Assembly: GCF_009727055.1 (NCBI RefSeq)
Contig: NC_052357.1
Span: 6,611,366-6,675,365, forward strand
DNA from: Benincasa hispida
Taxonomy: Eukaryota > Streptophyta > Magnoliopsida > Cucurbitales > Cucurbitaceae
Direction: 5' to 3'
DNA length: 64,000 bases
Shown here piece by piece: positions 11,403 to 22,920 of this stretch (position 1 is the first letter of the stretch; each line of letters opens with the position of its first letter). A program made the translations under genes and the position numbers. The notes beneath the pieces are model-generated. The model did no database searches, was not told where the DNA came from, and worked only from the letters and a program-made list of their open reading frames with translations.

Positions 11403-14130
11403 AACATTTTTAGATTTGTGTCATTTTTAAATATCAAATAGATCAATGTCGATGACATGTTAAATACAAAATGAGAAATATATAGACTTATTATTCATCA
11501 CGTTTAAAGTTATGTGTCGATTTAAAACATAAAAATTGAATGCTTATGAATTAAACACTTTTTAAGCAAAAAAAAAAAAAAAAAAACTATTATTAGACAA
11601 TGTCTATAAATTTGTGGAGTAAACTAGTAAAAAAAATATATATGAGATTTTTCCTTATTGTTATTTAGTTTAACATGTGTACCAAGACAGAGTGAGATTA
11701 ACTCATCAACAATTGACACAATTTTATTTTTTTAAAAAATGATAGTTTCGATGGTTGTTTGCGAAAACTTTATAAATAAAAAAGAGAGAGAGAAAAATTA
11801 ATATTATATATATACTTATTAATGAATAAACATTTAAAATGTTTGGCTAAATTATATAAAATGTCCTTAAACTTTGCACGTTATATAAAAAATATCCTTC
11901 AACTTTCAAAAGTAAATTTTGAAAAGAAAAAAAAGTTCAAAAATATCTCTATCATTAATTTTGAATGGAAATTATTAAAATCTTGTTTTAGAAAAATAAC
12001 ATTAAAATTTTATGAATTTTATAAATACTTTTTTAACGTAAAGAATATACAAACAGAAATCATTAATACTCATTTAAAAATATTTTTGGAATTTCAAAAG
12101 TTGCATTCTCTGGTTCTTAAAAAAGGTTTAAAAATACGTATGAGAGAGAGAGCGCGCAAATCGCAAAGATTAAAAAGTAGAAAAATAGAATAATTAAAGT
12201 GCAGCAATGTAATAAATGTGTTTCCTCGAGCAATCAACTATTAATAAAGCGGCGATTAATTGGGCTATGGTGTCGATTAACGTTGAAAATCGTCTACAAC
12301 AACGACCACGGTGGGCCCATCTGACGGTCCATCATAGGACCGCATCACTGCTAATACTCTGACAGTTTAATACAACTCAAGAAGGTTCTTCAATATAGAC
12401 CGTCCGATGGGCAATGAACCGTAGGACCATGGTAGTAGCAATTCCACGTGATTGCAACCCGGAGAAAAGGATCGGCTAGACAAAGAAATCGCTACGGAAA
12501 TAAATGCAAATGCGACGTCGTAAAGGGACCAAAACATAAATACTCGACAAAAACGACTGTGGATCGTATAAGCTTACGTCGCTTTTTTCATTCTGCGAGC
12601 TACATCATGATTTTACTCTTTTTATTTCTCCAATATAATAACAAATAAATAAATTATTCGAACCAATCCAACCACATAATTATATTGTCAATTGGATTAA
12701 TTCGAATAAATGAAGATTTTACAAGTTAGGTTGTTTCATCAATTTACCTAAAAATAATCCAAAGTAACTCAAATATGTTATTAATTTTAAAACGTCTCAG
12801 TTCAAATATATATGCATATATTTATTTTAATTTTATTAATTTCGTTATCCTCTTTGATAATTTATTCTCCAACAATTCTTAAAATAATTTTTTAGCCATT
12901 TGAAATTTTTCATGATATAAATTCAAATTGAATTGTTAATATTTAATTCAATATAATTTTACCTATTAATATTTTACTTGTTTTTAGAACAAAAACTTAA
13001 ATAATTGACTCGAGTAATTTGAACCAACCCAACTCGTTTCATTTTGGACTCGTTATTTAATAATGTTATTTAGGTTGAATAAACATACAAATGAGTTTAA
13101 AAGGTGTTTCAACCCAACACAAACTAATCCAACTTGTGAACATCTCCAAATTGAACTATGTTTGTCTTAGTTATTTTTTCTTAAATATTTGGTTAAAATA
13201 TCATTTTGATCTATATACTTTAAAGTTTATTCAAACTTAGTTCATGTAATTTCAATAAATCTTTAACTTAGTCCTTCTTGCTAGTTTATTATTGTTTTTT
13301 TTTTTAATTACCATCTATTAGCATTTTTATTATAAAACCTGAAAACGTATTTATATATTATATTTTTTGTGCATGAAAACTATTATTTCTATTAACCATT
13401 TTTTATAAAAATTAATTTCAATGGACTAAATCGAAAATTTACTAAAAATACAAAAACTAAAATTAAGTATTAAAGATGAAATTGAGCGAATCTCCAAATA
13501 CACAAATCAAAATATTGTCATATTATCTAAACAATAATAATAACAGTAACGAAATTGAGTCTTCATCATTGCTAAAACAAAATAAAAATCAAAGAGGGCC
13601 CAAATTTGTTGGTTTGCTTCTATTGATGGGTTGGTTAGGAGCAATTTTCACGTGAATTTATTGCTATTTGTTCTTTTTTTTCTTCCCTTAATTATTGTAC
13701 ATTATATTTTATTCTAGGAAGTTTCTTCCAACTTTGCTTTTGTTAACTTTGGTCGATTTTGGTTCATGGATTTCTTTCTTTTTCTTTTTCTCCTAACCTA
13801 TGAAATCGTGTATTGGTATTGTGTGTTTTTTCTTTCTCGATTTTCAATATCGTGAATTGTTTTTCTTTCTCGACGATTGAGGAAAATAGTGAATTGTTTT
13901 AAAGTTTATATTATGTTTTTTTTCATGTCTGTTTGGTCATAATTCTCTTGTTCCCTCTTGTGATATCGTATATAATTGATCGAGTCTCGCTTGACAACAA
14001 TCCTTTAACTTTTGAAAATTAAAATTTCGTTTTTTTAAAAAAAAATTATGTATATTTTTTTCTCAATTTTTTACCCTGATTTGCATATTTCAAATACAAT
14101 AGTTGAATCATTAGTCAAATCGTAAGAACA
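11403..14130. other. AT-rich intergenic region with a GC-richer island and a MITE
   Basis: No durable reading frame. At 12190-12610 composition shifts to mixed GC with GGGCCC, CCACGTGATT and several ggtcc/ggacc inverted words, resembling a promoter or UTR relic, but no gene follows. At about 13193-13525 there is a MITE-like repeat: the left end taaaatatcattttgat is an imperfect inverted copy of the right end atcaaaatattgtcatatta. Confidence 0.45.
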
Positions 14131-14134
14131 AAAA

Positions 14135-14480
14135 CAAGTTTTTAAAAACTTTTTTTTTTCAAAGTTTGGATTGGTTTTTTAAACTATTGGTAAAAAAAAA
14201 AAAAAACAAAGAGGTATTTAAATAAGCTTAATTTTCAAAAATCAAATTATTACCAAACAGGACATTTACAATTACTTATAGAGATGTTTTCAAATATAGA
14301 AAAATGAACAAATTTATTTATGAATATAATAAAATGTCACTGTCTATATTTAAAAATATTTTCAACCGTTTTACCATTTAAAACAATTACTCATATTTTT
14401 TATTTTACTTTCATTTCCGAGTTCATATGTACTTTTTAAAGGTGTATTATTCAAAATTTAATCCACATTTTGAAGAAAAT
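14135..14480. repeat. Left copy of a duplicated flank (partner 20585-21139)
   Basis: Sequence just outside the left Athila-like LTR reappears, diverged, immediately outside the second LTR. Shared blocks include ttaaataagcttaattttc, accaaac-ggacatttac, aatgtcactgtctat and gtgtattattcaaaattta. The right copy carries about 45 bp of tagtgatagatattgatag-type sequence that the left copy lacks between ctat repeats. Because the homology lies outside the LTRs, this is duplication of the locus and not simply an LTR pair. Confidence 0.65.
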
Positions 14481-16987
14481 TGATAACTAGTAAAAATACA
14501 AGTTATTTTACCCCTTTTATATGAAACAATTAGGAAAAAGCTTTAAAATTGTGATAGCTTGATGAGGAATTCATAAAATTAATTATATCTTGCGATCATA
14601 CACTCACAAAGTCCCTCTATTTACAAATGTTATAAAAATCGTGTTTTTTGGTGCACGAAATCTTTTTATGCGATCGCAAGAAATTCTCAACGCCAATATA
14701 ATCGCATAGTTGGTAGTCTCATGCAATGAAAGTCAAATCAAAGACCAAGTTGGTGGCTGACAAGAAAGCTTCACGATAAAGTCAAGGAACTTCTGATGCG
14801 GAGCAGGCAGCGCATCAGAATATGGAAGTTAATGCACCTTATCAACATAATCATTAGTAAGAAAAGAAAAGTTCCCTCTTGATGCCTATAAATACCCTGC
14901 GAGACTTCCATGCAAAGAAGAATGGAGACATTGGAAAAACTTTACTCAAATTCTTGCTACAAAAAAACAATTTTTCTTCGAGCCATCTGTTGGATCGATA
15001 TGTCAACCCTAAAGGGGGCTGAATAGGGTTTAATTAAACCTTTTTTTTTATCTAAATTAACCCAATTAAACTAATTAATACACTTTTTATAAATAATAAG
15101 AAAAATTCAATTTATGCAACAAATAAGATGACAAATAGTGTGATAATTTAATTATATCAAATTTTAGCAAATAAATAAGAACAAACTAAAACATACAATA
15201 AATTACTTAAATTAATTGCAAAAAAAAAAAGGAAAGAGTTAGAGAAGAAGACACCGTAATTTTTATGGTGGTTTGGTCAAACTCGACCTACTCCACTCTC
15301 CAAGCGCCTCTTGGGAATTTGAATAAAATCTTTCCGACTCTTTCCACGGATTAGAGCCCAATCGTTACACCACTGCTCCTTTTACGGGTTTATGAGCAAA
15401 CTCGATCCTTTCCAAGGTTTAGGATCAAACCGTTACAAATGTTGGAATTTTTTAAGAACACAATACAACTCTCACTAGAGTGGATTTACAAGTTTAAGCA
15501 CTCAACAAATTTATCTTCACAATGCAATAACACTATCTCAAGAATAAGATGAAAAGAAAAAAAAAAAGGAGCTTAGAGAGAGCAACAATGGAAACTTTTG
15601 AGTTTTAGATGATTATGAAATGTAAAATTTGGAGAGGAAGATGGTTTATATAGAGATGAAAAGAATTTTAGAAACCACAATTAATTTGGACCATTGAATT
15701 TTGGAAAAGAAAAATCGATGGTAGAGATTTTAAACTAAACTAGTCGTTAGAAACAAACAAAATATAATATTAAATTCATTTTCTTTTTAAAATTAATCTA
15801 AAAAATAAAAAATATACCATGTGTCAAAAACCAGTCGTTAGACACAAACATAAATAATATTAAATTCATTTTCCTTTTAATTCATTTTCTTTTTAAATTC
15901 ATTCTTTTAAAAGTCAATTAAAAAAAGCATACCATGTGTAAAAAAATCTAGCGTTAGACACAAACATAAAATAATATTAAATTTATTTTCCTTCTAAATT
16001 TATTTTAAATTTCATTTTTTTAAAATGAATACAAAAATCAAAAGTCCATTATATGTTAATCTCTTAATAAACCACCATTCAACCAATATGCTGCCACATG
16101 TCTACATGCAAATGGTCTGGTTATGTCACGTCATCCACCACGATATTTTCTCTATAGACTTATTTCGGTCATATCGTCTTTGTTTTAGTTCCGATTTGAG
16201 TGATTCAAGAGGTGTTGGAATCATTGTTCCGAGCTCTATGCTATGGACATATTAAAACACTAAAATTTCCAGTAATTAAAAATTGAGTTTGTTATCATCA
16301 AAACATTGATTAATTAATTTGAGATTAAGAGCCAAAAAGCCAACGCCATCGTGAAATCTTAAGTGAAAATTTAGGATTTCTCTCTGGAAGCAGAAAGGAA
16401 ACTTCACCTCCAACACTCTTTTGAAGCAGTCATTTACAGAGTTGGAGGGAGCAAGGAATTACATGCCACAGCTTGATTCTTTATCTCTATCTCTCTTATT
16501 CCATGGTTGCATCTATATTATGTAAATGTTGAAAAACTTTTTTTGTCTTAATATGAATGCATCTTCAATCTACCCTTTATCCATTTTCTCGACTTTCATC
16601 ATGAGCAACTAATTTCCTTATGGGTTGAGAAACAATTGCAGCGAATATGAACTAAATAAAGCTTAATTATGCGTTCAACTCGTTTTATGTATGTTTTATA
16701 AACCACTTGAATGAGTTGAAAGATTATTCTAAGTATAATGAAATCTAGGTTTGAAAAAGCCAAAGATTTAGACCTCATAAAATATATATCGTCATCACAT
16801 ATTTAGTAACAACTCGTGTCAAGATCGAAACAATATTTGCCAACGTATATATAGAACGCAATCATTGAGTTCGACCCTGGACTCACCAAGACTCTAATTA
16901 GATTTATACTTAGGTTTAACTAGATAAAACAATGCATTAACAAGATTTCACATAGTACTCACTTCATCGCATAATTAAAACGTATCA
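14481..16987 (+). mobile_element. Left LTR of an Athila-type (Ty3/gypsy) element, interrupted by a solo LTR
   Basis: Starts tgataactag directly after aaaat (14476-14480) and ends ...cgtatca at 16987, six bases before a primer binding site. A core promoter ctataaataccc is near 14886. Positions 14983-16345 are a later insertion plus its TSD; without it the LTR is about 1.14 kb. Relative to the partner LTR (21140-22579) it lacks about 300 bp, the segment present in the partner around 22085-22380. Confidence 0.8.
14988..16345. mobile_element. Solo LTR (family S), inserted in the left Athila-type LTR
   Basis: Begins TGTTGGATCG and ends ...aaagccaacg, flanked by the 5-bp TSD CCATC (14983-14987 and 16346-16350). 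The related LTR at 21140-22579 shows the unoccupied site (gagccctcgtgaaatc, about 21652-21667), which proves the insertion boundaries. A second member lies at 23090-24555 and is collinear over nearly its full length. There is no internal region, primer site or coding content, so this is a solo LTR of about 1.36 kb or a non-autonomous element of similar form. The terminal dinucleotide has decayed from CA to CG. Confidence 0.8.
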
Positions 16988-16993
16988 AGTTTT

Positions 16994-17011
16994 TGGCGTT
17001 GTTGCTGGGGA
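16994..17011 (+). other. Primer binding site, tRNA-Asp type
   Basis: The sequence tggcgttgttgctgggga follows the LTR end by six bases. It matches the plant tRNA-Asp complement used by Athila-type elements (TGGCGCCGTTGCCGGGGA) except at three positions. All three are C-to-T changes, as expected from deamination of methylated cytosine in a silenced element. Confidence 0.75.
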
Positions 17012-17127
17012 TGGCGGTAATTAAATGCGCCAAGATTATTGTTTATAATTTCCACAGGTATTGGTTTTTGGCGTATTGTACCCTTATCTGTGGAAAAGGT
17101 ACAAATGTTTTACGAGCGAGGGATCCA

Positions 17128-20100
17128 CACCTGAGTTTGTACACTGTCCGAAGATCGAGATGAGCTTTCACGGAAGAAAAAGAGCAAATAAAAAAAGGAG
17201 ACAAATAAGTAAAGTTCAGAGGATGGCCGATCAACGAGATAATCTAAAGGAGCCACATGTAGTAATCAATGCAAATGTGCTTGCCAACCTCACTCGTCTA
17301 GCTAATGATCGCAAGACCCATCAGGGACTATACTTCGTCAATCCTATATGATTTCTCACCTGGGATCATGCGATGTTAGACGGTTCCAAGTTTGAAATAA
17401 AACCTACGATGCTCCAAATGATTCAGATATCTGGTCAATTTGGAGGAAGACGAGGCGAAGATTCTCATGCTCATTTGAGGAGTTTCATCGAAATCTACAA
17501 AACATTTATATTTCCCAACATCACTCCTGAAGAAGTTAGAATCACCTTGTTTCCATTTCATTTTGTGATGACTGATGCGTTATTTTATGCGGTGATATGA
17601 TGAAAGGAATTTGCAGTGAAATAATAAAAAGAGATTACAATGATGGAAAATGTGTTGTGCAACAAAGCTTTCTCAGAGAACCCAAGTATAAATCCTACGG
17701 AGTTTCCTGGTAAGTCCAGGGTCGAACTCAGGGACTAAGGAATACAATATGCGGTAATAATTTTTATGATGACTTTGTGGTAACCAATAAATCCAAGAGT
17801 TGTTGGATTGTTGTTTGCGGTAAAAAATGTATGTAACGGAGTTAATACTACAGAAGATGCGATGAATATGCAGGGAATGGGTTGAGAAGGGATTCAGCTA
17901 ACACTTCCTAGGATTGCGTTCATGTTATGCGATCATGCTACATACATACAAACGTAAATGCTACGGCTTCTAGTTTTAGAACGCATGCGATATATGCAAT
18001 AAGTCTATAGAACCTACATATAAGTCTCTATTCTTGTCTATGCGATGACGAATGACACACACACATACAAGACGACCGCATAATACCATAACCTATCTCT
18101 AGGGTGCATGCGATGCATGTTGGCAAACAACTTATCTCTAAGTCCATATCTCTTGCTTATGCAGATCTAATCTTACTCTCTTGAGTCTAGATTCTAACCT
18201 AGCTCTCTCAAGTCTTAGGTTATTTCTTTAGACTCTCTCTCGAGTAGCTCTAAACGGGTGTTGGGCACAACATAAGACAAGATGATCGCATGTAATCAAA
18301 ATCCTAGGTCATGTTAACTAAGTTCTTCTCAACTCATTCAATAAAGTTAACTACTCATGCGTGCTTTTAACAGAGTGAACAGGTGTAGATAAGCAAGTTC
18401 CATTTTATAGATATAAAATAGAAATATAGAATAACAATGCGAAATAAGAATAAAGAGCCTGGTAGCAATATCTTGCTTCCCAAGGCTTTTTACACTGTTT
18501 TTCTCTACTCTGCTCAAAAGATAATCTTGCTCTCGCAAGAGTCGGTCCTCTCTCTGCCTTTCCATGCCTCTTGGGTTCTCTCTCGAGCTGACTTGGGCGA
18601 TCTTCCGGCGTCTCTTCCCTTCTCGCTTCGCCTTATAAGTAAAAGGAAAACTATGAACAAGGCTACTTCTGTCTAAGGGAAAATTATCTAATTGTCGAAC
18701 TCCTTTACTGAAGGTGGCCTCTGGTATTTATAAAGCTTTGGGGTGAAAGGCTTCTTCTCTCTTATGATTGCACTGATGGGATGACATTAATTCTCTATCT
18801 GATGCGCCGAATATTTGTCACCAAAGAGTTGAGTGTACTTACTATAGTAGTTTATTAACGGCTTGTCAACTTAATTCGAAATCGACCGTCATCAGCTTTC
18901 TGTCCCATCGTGATTTTTTACACTTTTCACCCAGATGCACCCACCAAGTTGCATCGACTCTATGCAACGTCCTTCTTGAGCAAATATTTGCGAGCGCAAA
19001 TGACCGCATAGCCTTGCGTTAACATAATCTTTTGATGTGCTTGGCCGTTGATTTTTTGGATCGCATTTTCCGCCTTGCGTCAACGCATATTCTGCACAAA
19101 AATACATAAGTTAATTGTTTTAATGCAATGGACACAGGCGACCACAATATTGTGAACTTAATGCTTTTTGGACGCAATCTTATATATTTTTATCAACGTA
19201 AACTTGCATTGTTTAATAACTTAACACTGTAATAACGTGCATTTCTGCCCGTTATCAATGACGCCAGAAAGTGGGCATATTCATTTGAACCTGGTGAAAT
19301 CACATCGTGGGAACAAGTCATTGAAAAGTTTATGAATAAATACTTTCCACCTATCGAAAATGCAAGATGGAGAAGGGCGATCACAAATTTTCAGTAGGAA
19401 GAAAATGAAACACTAAGCGATGCGTGGGCAAGGTTCAAAAGGCTAGAAAGATTATTCGCATAATGGAATCGCTGATTATTTACAAATGGAGATTTTCTTA
19501 TGGCCTAAACTCAACATCTCAAACGGCTATAAACATTGTCGTAGCAGGAGGTTTGTTGGAAAAAACCTATGTTGAAGCTAAAAACATTATTGATCGCATC
19601 TCAAATAACCATGAGGATTGGAAGGAAACAAATATGGTTCAATATCAAACGACAGAGGATAGAGCAACGATGCCATCACATCACTTCAGATGTAGGTGAA
19701 CGCGATGACTAGTCTGTTGCAAGCGATGACGATGACAAAAATCTATGTCAGAAATCAGCAAGTGAATGTAGTCACGAAGATGGCTAACGAGAATTGCATT
19801 TTCTGTGAAGAACTTCACATATTTGATTATGCCCACGTATCCCACAATCGGTCTGCTTTGTTAAAAATAATCCATTTTCAAATACCTACAACCCTAGTTT
19901 GCGAAACCACCCAAATTTTTCATAGGGAGGAAATCAGTAGGGGAAAGCCAACCATCACAATGTTCCTAGAGATTGACCACCTGGGTTCCTTCAAAGACAA
20001 AATGGGCATCAACAAGCATCAAGTTCATCGCAATCACCAACAACTTTACCTTTAAAAAATTTGTCGAAAGAATACATACAAAAAAAGGAAGCGGATCTGC

Positions 20101-20580
20101 AAAATAAAGCGACATCCATTCAAAACCTGAAACTTCAAATGGGGCAGATCGTTGGAAAGTTGAAAAACATACCACAGGTTCACTACCAAGCAACACCAAA
20201 GTTCCTCGCAATGCGGGAAGTTCAGGCAAGTGACATTGAGAAGTGGTCGCACCGTGAAAGAAGATCCGAAGGAAAAATCAAGCAAGTTTATTGATGAGAC
20301 ACAAAAATATTTTTTTGACAAACACACTGACACACAACCAATGCAGAAACCACAAATACCATCGCGTGAAAACCAAGAAAAACACATAGATTACTGCAGC
20401 TCTTTCAAGTCCTCTGGCACAAAGGAACACTCATTGGCGATAGCTTCTACTTCAAAGGTATCACATGAGGTGCAATTACCTCCATACGCATAGAGATTAA
20501 GAAAGAATAATGATGAAGGTTAATTCCAATGCTTCCTCTGAGTGTTAAAAGAGTTGCATATTAACATTCCACTTGAAAGT
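17128..20580 (+). pseudogene. Athila-type gag and start of pol, decayed and interrupted
   Basis: Fragments in shifting frames match Athila gag in order. They are an Arg/Lys-rich N-terminus with RMADQRDN (about 17220), FEIKPTMLQMIQ (about 17390), the capsid core around 17400-17567, then after the inserted solo LTR DARKWAYSFEPGE (from about 19260) and ITNFQ followed by a stop. A degenerate zinc knuckle with CIFC lies near 19795. The MTLRSGR motif that marks the gag-protease boundary is at 20230, and VQLPPY with KELHINIPLESL runs to about 20575. Several stops and frameshifts are present and the reading ends abruptly at an A-rich junction with the duplicated flank at about 20581. Protease, RT, RNase H and integrase are missing. 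Confidence 0.85.
17573..19257 (-). mobile_element. Solo LTR, Athila-like, reverse orientation, inserted in gag
   Basis: Reads on the minus strand from TGATAACGGGCAG (ending at 19257) to ...cgcatca (at 17573), flanked by the 5-bp TSD ATGAC (17568-17572 and 19258-19262). Gag coding resumes exactly after the right TSD. Length is 1685 bp; a minus-strand TATA-like tttataaatacc lies near 18723-18735. The LTR at about 54205-55838 belongs to the same family and has the same orientation. Short ORFs in this stretch are LTR sequence, not genes. Confidence 0.85.
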
Positions 20581-20584
20581 CTTT

Positions 20585-21139
20585 AAAAAAAAAAATTAGT
20601 TTTCAAAATTTGGATTGTTTTTTTTTAAACCATTGAAAAAAAAAATAAAGAAAAAAATTGAAGGTAGAAGTAATGTCTATAGGTTTAATTTTAAAAAGCA
20701 AAAAGTGATTACCAAATGAGGCCTAAAAACTTGTTTTTACTTTTGAAATTTGGCTAAGAATTCAACTATTTGTAATTAAGAAAGATGTAAATCATTGTAA
20801 GAAGTAGTAAGGTAATTAAATAAGCTTAATTTTCAAAAACCAAAAATAAAAAATCAAATGATTACCAAACGGGACATTTACAACTATTTATAAGGGTGTT
20901 TTCAAATATAGAAAAATGAACAAATTTATTTACAGATATAATAAAATGTCACTGTCTATTAGTGATAGATATTGATAGACATTGATAAACAGTGATATTT
21001 TGCTATATTTAAAAATATTTTCAACCGTTTTACCATTTAAAACAATTACTCTTATTTTTTATATTACTTTCATTTGCAAGTTCATATGTACTTTTTAAAA
21101 GTGTATTATTCAAAATTTAACCCACATTTTGAAGAAAAT
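20585..21139. repeat. Right copy of the duplicated flank
   Basis: Homologous to 14135-14480, ending in the same gaagaaaat that precedes the left LTR. The join to truncated element sequence on its left falls in an A/T homopolymer (about 20581-20592), suggesting illegitimate recombination at low-complexity DNA. It includes tgatagatattgatagac words also found at several other intergenic sites in the window. Confidence 0.6.
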
Positions 21140-22579
21140 TGATAACTTGTAGAGATACAAGTTATTTTACCTCTTTTATCTGAAACAATTAGGAAAAAGC
21201 TTTGAAAATGCGATAGCTTGATGAGAAATTCAAGAAATTAATTATATCATGCGATCATATATGCAAAAAGTCCCTCTATTTACAAAAGTTATAAAAATCA
21301 TGTTTTTTTTAGTCCAAGAGACCTTCTTATGCAATCGTTAGAAAGTCTCGACGGTAATATAATCACATAGTTGGTAGCCTCATGCAATGAGGAGTGAAAT
21401 GACGTATGGGCTGACAAGACCAAGTTGGTGGCTAACAAGAAAGCTTCACAAAAAAATTAATGAACTTCTAACGCAGAGCAGACAATGCACCAGGGTATGG
21501 AATTTAATGCACCTTATCAACATAATCACTAGTAAGAGAAGAAAAACTGCCCCTTGGCGCCTATAAATACCCTGCGAAACTTCCATACAAAGAAGAACGG
21601 AGACATTGGAAAAACTCCTTAAATTCTTGCTACAAAAAGTAATTCTTCTTCGAGCCCTCGTGAAATCTTAAGTGAAAACTTAGGATTTCTCTTTGGAAGT
21701 AGAAAGAAAACTTCACCTCCAACACTCTTTTGAAACGGTCATCTACAGAGTTGGAGGGAGGAAGGAATTGCATACCACAACTCGATTCTTTATCTCTCTT
21801 CTGTCGTAGTTGCATATGTATTGTGTAAACGTTGAAAAACTTATTTGCCTCAATATGAATGCATCTTCAGCCTATCCTTTATCCATTTTCTCGACTTTCA
21901 TCATGAGCAACTAATTTCCTTATGGGTTGAAAAACAATTGAAGCAAACATGAACTAAATAAAGCTTAATTATGCGTTCAACTTGTTTTATGCATGCTTTA
22001 TAAACCACATGAATGAGTCGAGAGATTATTCAAAGTAGATTGAAATATAGGTTTGAAAAAGCCAAAGATTTAGACCTTATAAAACAAGAAGAGAGCATCT
22101 TAAGAAATAAAGAAATATTTTTTGCATCAAATACTCATCGCATGCATCATAGAGATAGGACATTGTGGCTAAATACACTGAGAAGTGTAGGTTGTAATTT
22201 GAGTCGGTTGCTTGAACGCATGATTTATGCATTTACATAGGAATGTTAGTGAATATTTTTCTCAACCCTACTTTTATTCATTCAAATTTTGCACTGCTCA
22301 CATAGAATGTTTCATTCAAAGGTATAACTTCCATCACATACATCATTCTTTTAATATTAGATTAGGAAGAAAAAAAAATATCATCATCGCATATTTAGTA
22401 ACAACTCGCGTCAAGATCGAAACAATATTTGTCAACACATATATAGAACGCAATCCCTGAGTTCGATCCTAGACTCATCAGAATTCTAGTTAGGCTTTTA
22501 CTTAAGTTTAACTAGGTAAAACAATGCATTAACAAGATTTCATATAGTACTCACTTCATCACATAATTAAAACGCATAA
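21140..22579 (+). mobile_element. Second Athila-type LTR, in solo-LTR form
   Basis: Begins tgataacttg and ends ...cgcataa (expected cgtatca), with the 5-bp repeat AAAAT on both sides (21135-21139 and 22580-22584). Length 1440 bp, promoter ctataaataccc near 21563. No primer site or coding region follows. It is the sister of the LTR at 14481-16987 and lacks the nested insertion. Because both share the outer left flank and the same AAAAT, they derive from one insertion that was later duplicated. Confidence 0.8.
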
Positions 22580-22920
22580 AAAATCAAAAGAAAAAAAATG
22601 GTTTTTAGAATTTTCTTTTTTTGGTATCCTGAATTTGACTAACGACTCAAGTATTTCTTTGAAATAGGTGAAAGAATAAATACATGAAAAGTAATATAGA
22701 TTTAAAAAACATAAAACTTAAGGGAATAATAAGGGTTTCTAGGACTTTAATTCAAATTTTATTAGGCTTTCTACAATTTTAGAATATTGTATTCAACTAT
22801 GAATAGTGTCCCCTACCTGTAGTGAATGATAACCCTCTGTCTATTATATTTAATTCAACATGACTTAACTATTTAATTCATCATATCATTTATTAAAACC
22901 CTATATTTTTGTAAGTGAAT

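Noticed and set aside
11822..12193. 123-codon open frame, Lys/Ile/Asn-rich
   Set aside because: Composition simply reflects A-rich DNA; no family resemblance, promoter or splice context.
16025..16255. 76-codon frame with a homologue at 24273-24461
   Set aside because: Similar because both lie in copies of the same family S solo LTR; the frames differ in length and start, so no coding function is supported.
19966..20387. Minus-strand frames of 87 and 111 codons
   Set aside because: Antisense to the decayed gag coding strand.
14481..22579. Initial reading as one intact LTR retrotransposon with paired LTRs
   Set aside because: The homology continues outside the LTRs into the left flank, and pol is missing at about 20581, so a locus duplication explains it better.
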